A stretch of DNA of 9,280 nt. Source: Candidatus Bathyarchaeota archaeon. Lineage in GTDB: Archaea; Thermoproteota; Bathyarchaeia; RBG-16-48-13; GCA-020355125. The DNA lies in NCBI GenBank assembly GCA_026014905.1, contig JAOZHK010000032.1, forward strand, positions 1 through 9,280, given 5' to 3'. The notes under the pieces were generated by a model that did not search any database, was not told the DNA's origin, and saw only the letters and a program-made list of their open reading frames with translations. The number at the start of each line of letters is the position of its first letter. Within the stretch, counting starts at the first letter, position 1. The translations under genes were made by a program, and so were the position numbers. Below, one piece after another: positions 7,086 to 9,280 of the stretch.

Positions 7086-8258
7086 ATGGGTTTTTCAAAA
7101 CATCATCTTCTTGTGTATGGATCCGCATTATTAGATCCACTGATCATTTTAGCTTATAATCCTCTTGTCCCTGTCCTTAAAACCGAATTTGGAGTCAGTG
7201 TTGATCTCATCGCGCTCTCACTCACTTTTCATATGCTGCCTTTCGCATTGCTGAACCTGATCTCTGGAACAATATCTGATCGATTTCATCGACCCACCGT
7301 CCTGACCTGTGGGTTAGGCTTATCTACCGGCGGCTCGGTCTTAGCTACCTTCGCTCCGAGTCTCAGTGTTTTTTATCTGTCGCGGATAATACAAGGAATA
7401 GGCTCCGCATTTATCATGCCTATTACAATGGCTTTAGTTGCAGACCTCACGACGCCCTCGCAAAGGGGGCGAGTTATGGGTATCTACGGCATGTTTATCG
7501 GAATGGCTACCACCTTGGGTCCATTGATCGGGGGATATCTTGCAGGTATCGAATGGCGGATAGTCCCGTTAGTTCTTGCGGCATATAGTGGCCTTATGAC
7601 GTTACTAGTACGATTAGGATTCATGACTACTCGGACTCTGCAACAATCATCGCGAACAGAATCACAAGTTATACAACAGCTTCGCCAGTCCCTACAGAAC
7701 CGCGGCGTCCTCGCTGCAAGTATAGCTGGATTTCTCCTTTTTTTCACGTTTCAAGGGATTCAACCATTACTTGCTGATCACCTATCACTTCCTCCACTTG
7801 CTATCACCCAAGCTGACATCGGTGTATTCTTAGCGGTAGTAGGGGTGGTTGGGATTCTCTTCTCTGCCCTGAGTGGTTCTATCATAACGCGCTGGGGGAC
7901 ACGATGGACAATACTTGGCGGATTTATCGCCATGCTGATTCCCCAGACACTTCTCCTAATAGCCGACTCATATTGGAATTATCTTGCAACGTTTACACTT
8001 TTTGGTAGCGTCCAACGTATCGTACTTACCGCAGCCCAAACCCTGACGCTAGAGTCAGCAGGTTCATCACGGGGAAGCGCTTCATCAGTCTTTAATTTTA
8101 CACGATATTTAGGATTCGCAATCGCGCCGACTGCGATGAGTACGATATACCTTGTCTCCGGGCTACGCGTTCTCTTCATCCTTAATCTCGGCCTACTTAT
8201 TCTAGGCAGCCTCGGCATCCGGGTTCTCATGAAACCCACCTCATCAGAAACTGTCTAA
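7086..8258 (+). CDS. MFS transporter, DHA1-type 12-TM drug/metabolite exporter
   Basis: Integral membrane protein of 390 residues, the normal length for a 12-helix major facilitator of the drug:H+ antiporter type. Motif A, GTISDRFHRP (61-70), sits after TM2; the TM4 motif B region is RIIQGIGSAF (100-109), with TPSQRGRVMGIYG (123-135) in the TM4-TM5 loop; motif C is GPLIGG (145-150) in TM5, the antiporter signature. A cytoplasmic central loop lies at about 180-208, and a second motif-A-like GSIITRWGTR (264-273) starts the C-terminal half. Together these indicate proton-coupled efflux; the substrate cannot be read from sequence. ATG 7086 gives a sensible N-terminus just before TM1; GAGGG at 7071-7075 is a weak, distant Shine-Dalgarno. 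The gene appears to be monocistronic: the next gene starts about 400 bp later and the previous one ends 184 bp earlier. Confidence 0.92.
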   Translation: MGFSKHHLLVYGSALLDPLIILAYNPLVPVLKTEFGVSVDLIALSLTFHMLPFALLNLISGTISDRFHRPTVLTCGLGLSTGGSVLATFAPSLSVFYLSRIIQGIGSAFIMPITMALVADLTTPSQRGRVMGIYGMFIGMATTLGPLIGGYLAGIEWRIVPLVLAAYSGLMTLLVRLGFMTTRTLQQSSRTESQVIQQLRQSLQNRGVLAASIAGFLLFFTFQGIQPLLADHLSLPPLAITQADIGVFLAVVGVVGILFSALSGSIITRWGTRWTILGGFIAMLIPQTLLLIADSYWNYLATFTLFGSVQRIVLTAAQTLTLESAGSSRGSASSVFNFTRYLGFAIAPTAMSTIYLVSGLRVLFILNLGLLILGSLGIRVLMKPTSSETV

Positions 8259-8272
8259 CTCTTGACGCGCGA

Positions 8273-8318
8273 TCCTAATTATAAGAAGAGGATATTATTT
8301 TTCAAATCTTAATTAGGA
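8273..8318 (+). terminator. Inverted repeat with T-run, possible end of the MFS transcript
   Basis: TCCTAATTA (8273-8281) is matched by TAATTAGGA (8310-8318), nine perfect pairs. An alternative pairing adds TAAGA with TCTTA by bulging out two bases. The loop contains five T at 8298-8302, about 40 nt after the MFS stop. It could terminate transcription or stabilise the transcript end. It could equally be a protein-binding site. Confidence 0.4.
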
Positions 8319-8347
8319 GTAGTGATCGATACTAACGATACGCTCTC

Positions 8348-8399
8348 CCTATTTCTATAAGAGAACTATGATATAGATTCTCTAATAATGAAAAATAGG
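8348..8399. repeat. Long imperfect inverted repeat (nested stem)
   Basis: Three successive pairing blocks are nested in order: CCTATTT (8348-8354) with AAATAGG (8393-8399), AGAGAA (8360-8365) with TTCTCT (8378-8383), and CTAT (8366-8369) with ATAG (8373-8376) around a three-base loop GAT. The internal loop between outer and middle blocks is uneven (5 against 9 bases). Seventeen paired bases in 52 nt is more than expected by chance. A structured RNA, a dimeric regulator site, or a palindromic element remnant would all fit. Confidence 0.5.
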
Positions 8400-8428
8400 A
8401 CATTTAGAGACATTTTGAGACATCGCAA
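8399..8428 (+). repeat. 10-bp tandem repeat GACATTTxGA
   Basis: Three head-to-tail units of exactly 10 bp: GACATTTAGA, GACATTTTGA and the diverged GACATCGCAA. The first base overlaps the end of the inverted repeat before it. GACATCGC recurs near 8493. A spacing of one helical turn puts all copies on the same DNA face, as expected for repeated regulator contacts upstream of the ZIP gene. Confidence 0.5.
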
Positions 8429-8624
8429 ATGCAATTTCGGGCAAGCGGGAGTTCATCTACCGCAGTGCATTCTAAACATTTGCATCTTGAAGACATCGCG
8501 ATTCAGTTCTGAACCGATGCTATTACGCAGTGAAATCGGAACGTAAAGCTACAAACTTCGTATTCGCAGAAACCTTTTGCATTTTGTCCGTGTACTCCGA
8601 TGACTTTAATACTCCTCAACAAAA

Positions 8625-8632
8625 GATATATG
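8625..8632 (+). promoter_or_regulatory. TATA-like box for the ZIP transporter gene
   Basis: GATATATG preceded by AAAA (possible BRE) is centred about 37 bp before ATG 8666. The predicted transcription start is about 8654, downstream of the alternative ATG at 8648, which supports 8666 as the start codon. Confidence 0.5.
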
Positions 8633-8665
8633 CAATCCTATTCCACGATGGAGAAGGCGTCACAG

Positions 8666-9280
8666 ATGGTGTGGATTATTGGAGTTATCAGTGTGCTATC
8701 GGTGAGTGCAATCTCCCTTGTTGGAGTAATGACATTTACTTATAAACAAGAACAAATGACTAGACCCCTCATCTTTTTAGTTAGCTTTTCAGCGGGAGCC
8801 CTTTTTGGTGATGCGTTCATTCACTTAATACCCGAAGCGATCGAAGGAATTGGCTTTCAAATACACGTTTCTCTCTTGATCTTGGGAGGCATCATCGTAT
8901 CCTTTGCTATCGAGACTTTTTTACAATGGCGTCACTGCCATATCCCTACTTCCCCCGATCACCCCCATTCGTTCGCTTATATGAACCTTTTTGGTGACGC
9001 GATCCATAACTTTATCGATGGTCTTATTATCGGGGGCAGCTACCTAGCAAATATCTCGTTGGGAATCTCTACGACTATTGCCATTATTTTACACGAGATT
9101 CCCCAAGAAATCGGTGATTTCGGTGTACTATTATACGGTGGATTTACAAAATCCCGCGCCATTCTCTTTAATGTCTTAACCGCTCTTATCGCAATTCTAG
9201 GTACAGGTGTCGCTTTACTCGTTGGATCACGCATCCAAGAATTCATCCCTTTATTACTTCCCTTTGCTGCTGGAAATTTT
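8666..9280 (+). CDS. ZIP-family metal transporter (cut by window edge)
   Basis: Integral membrane importer of divalent metals such as zinc, iron or manganese. The window holds 205 residues and ends inside the gene; the family norm of about 240-270 suggests roughly the last two helices are missing. TM2 carries GALFGDAFIHLIPEA (44-58). The metal-binding TM4 has GDAIHNFIDGLIIGGS (110-125) with H114, N115 and D118; TM5 has HEIPQEIGDF (143-152) with H143, E144 and E148, the classical binuclear site residues. The TM3-TM4 loop is short but has H90, C91, H92, H99 and H101, a likely metal-sensing or delivery loop. ATG 8666 has GGAGAAGG (8650-8657) upstream; an in-frame ATG at 8648 would add six residues. 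The sequence closing at PLLLPFAAGNF is the start of the next helix. Regulation by metal is plausible given the repeats upstream, but is not shown. Confidence 0.92.
   Translation, partial: MVWIIGVISVLSVSAISLVGVMTFTYKQEQMTRPLIFLVSFSAGALFGDAFIHLIPEAIEGIGFQIHVSLLILGGIIVSFAIETFLQWRHCHIPTSPDHPHSFAYMNLFGDAIHNFIDGLIIGGSYLANISLGISTTIAIILHEIPQEIGDFGVLLYGGFTKSRAILFNVLTALIAILGTGVALLVGSRIQEFIPLLLPFAAGNF

Larger units (their letters stand above)
8259..8665. other. Gene-free structured interval before the ZIP gene
   Basis: About 400 bp between the MFS stop and the ZIP start. I see no convincing protein gene; an open frame from GTG 8530 runs into the ZIP gene in another frame and shows no family features. 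The interval is AT-rich in its first part and holds two inverted repeats (8273-8318, 8348-8399), a 10-bp tandem repeat (8399-8428), and a 7-bp inverted pair GCAAATG near 8425 with CATTTGC near 8475. It ends with the ZIP promoter. It may hold a small RNA, regulator sites, or the remains of a short mobile element. Confidence 0.5.

Noticed and set aside
8273..8428. Insertion-sequence ends or a MITE
   Set aside because: No transposase, no target-site duplication and no second copy in the window; kept only as one possible explanation of the repeats.
8530..8745. 71-codon frame from GTG overlapping the ZIP start
   Set aside because: It overlaps the ZIP gene by 80 bp in another frame, has no Shine-Dalgarno or recognisable features, and contains the ZIP promoter.
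1..9280. CRISPR arrays, tRNA or rRNA genes
   Set aside because: No regularly spaced repeats of CRISPR size, no tRNA cloverleaf or T-loop signature and no rRNA-like sequence were recognised by eye on either strand.

Overview
The window looks archaeal. The evidence is TATA-like boxes (not bacterial -35/-10 pairs) centred about 35-38 bp before most start codons, a family B DNA polymerase of a type I associate with archaea (PolB2-like), a DUF2797 protein and an archaeal-style ZIP metal transporter. Base composition is moderate and looks even across the window. An Asgard or related lineage (Thor-, Heimdall- or Bathyarchaeota-like) is my guess from the flavour of the PolB and its hypothetical neighbour; it is not shown by the sequence.

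Layout: (1) bases 1-483, minus strand: the N-terminal 161 residues of a DUF2797 protein that runs off the left edge. (2) 706-1479 and 1531-3630, plus strand: a flavodoxin-fold NAD(P)H:FMN oxidoreductase-like protein that has lost the usual Fe-S cysteines, followed 51 bp later by a full-length YyaL/DUF255 protein (thioredoxin-like CHWC domain plus six-hairpin-type C-terminal region). (3) 3733-4473 and 4638-6530, minus strand: an unrecognised 246-residue protein with two copies of a beta-rich motif, and upstream of it a 630-residue family B DNA polymerase with intact polymerase motifs but no recognisable proofreading exonuclease. (4) 6602-6901, plus strand: a small basic unrecognised protein divergent from the polymerase; both starts lie exactly 36 bp from one AT-rich box. 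(5) 7086-8258, plus strand: a 12-TM MFS (DHA1-type) exporter preceded by palindromes that look like operator sites. (6) 8259-8665: about 400 bp without a gene, holding two nested inverted repeats and a 10-bp tandem repeat. (7) 8666-9280, plus strand: a ZIP-family metal transporter cut by the right edge.

No CRISPR, tRNA, rRNA, transposase or integrase was seen. The genes do not form one obvious pathway: they are mostly single transcription units (redox pair, DNA polymerase pair, two transporters). The best leads are the exonuclease-less PolB with its divergent small protein and downstream hypothetical protein, the structured region before the ZIP gene, and the loss of the Fe-S ligands in the flavoprotein.
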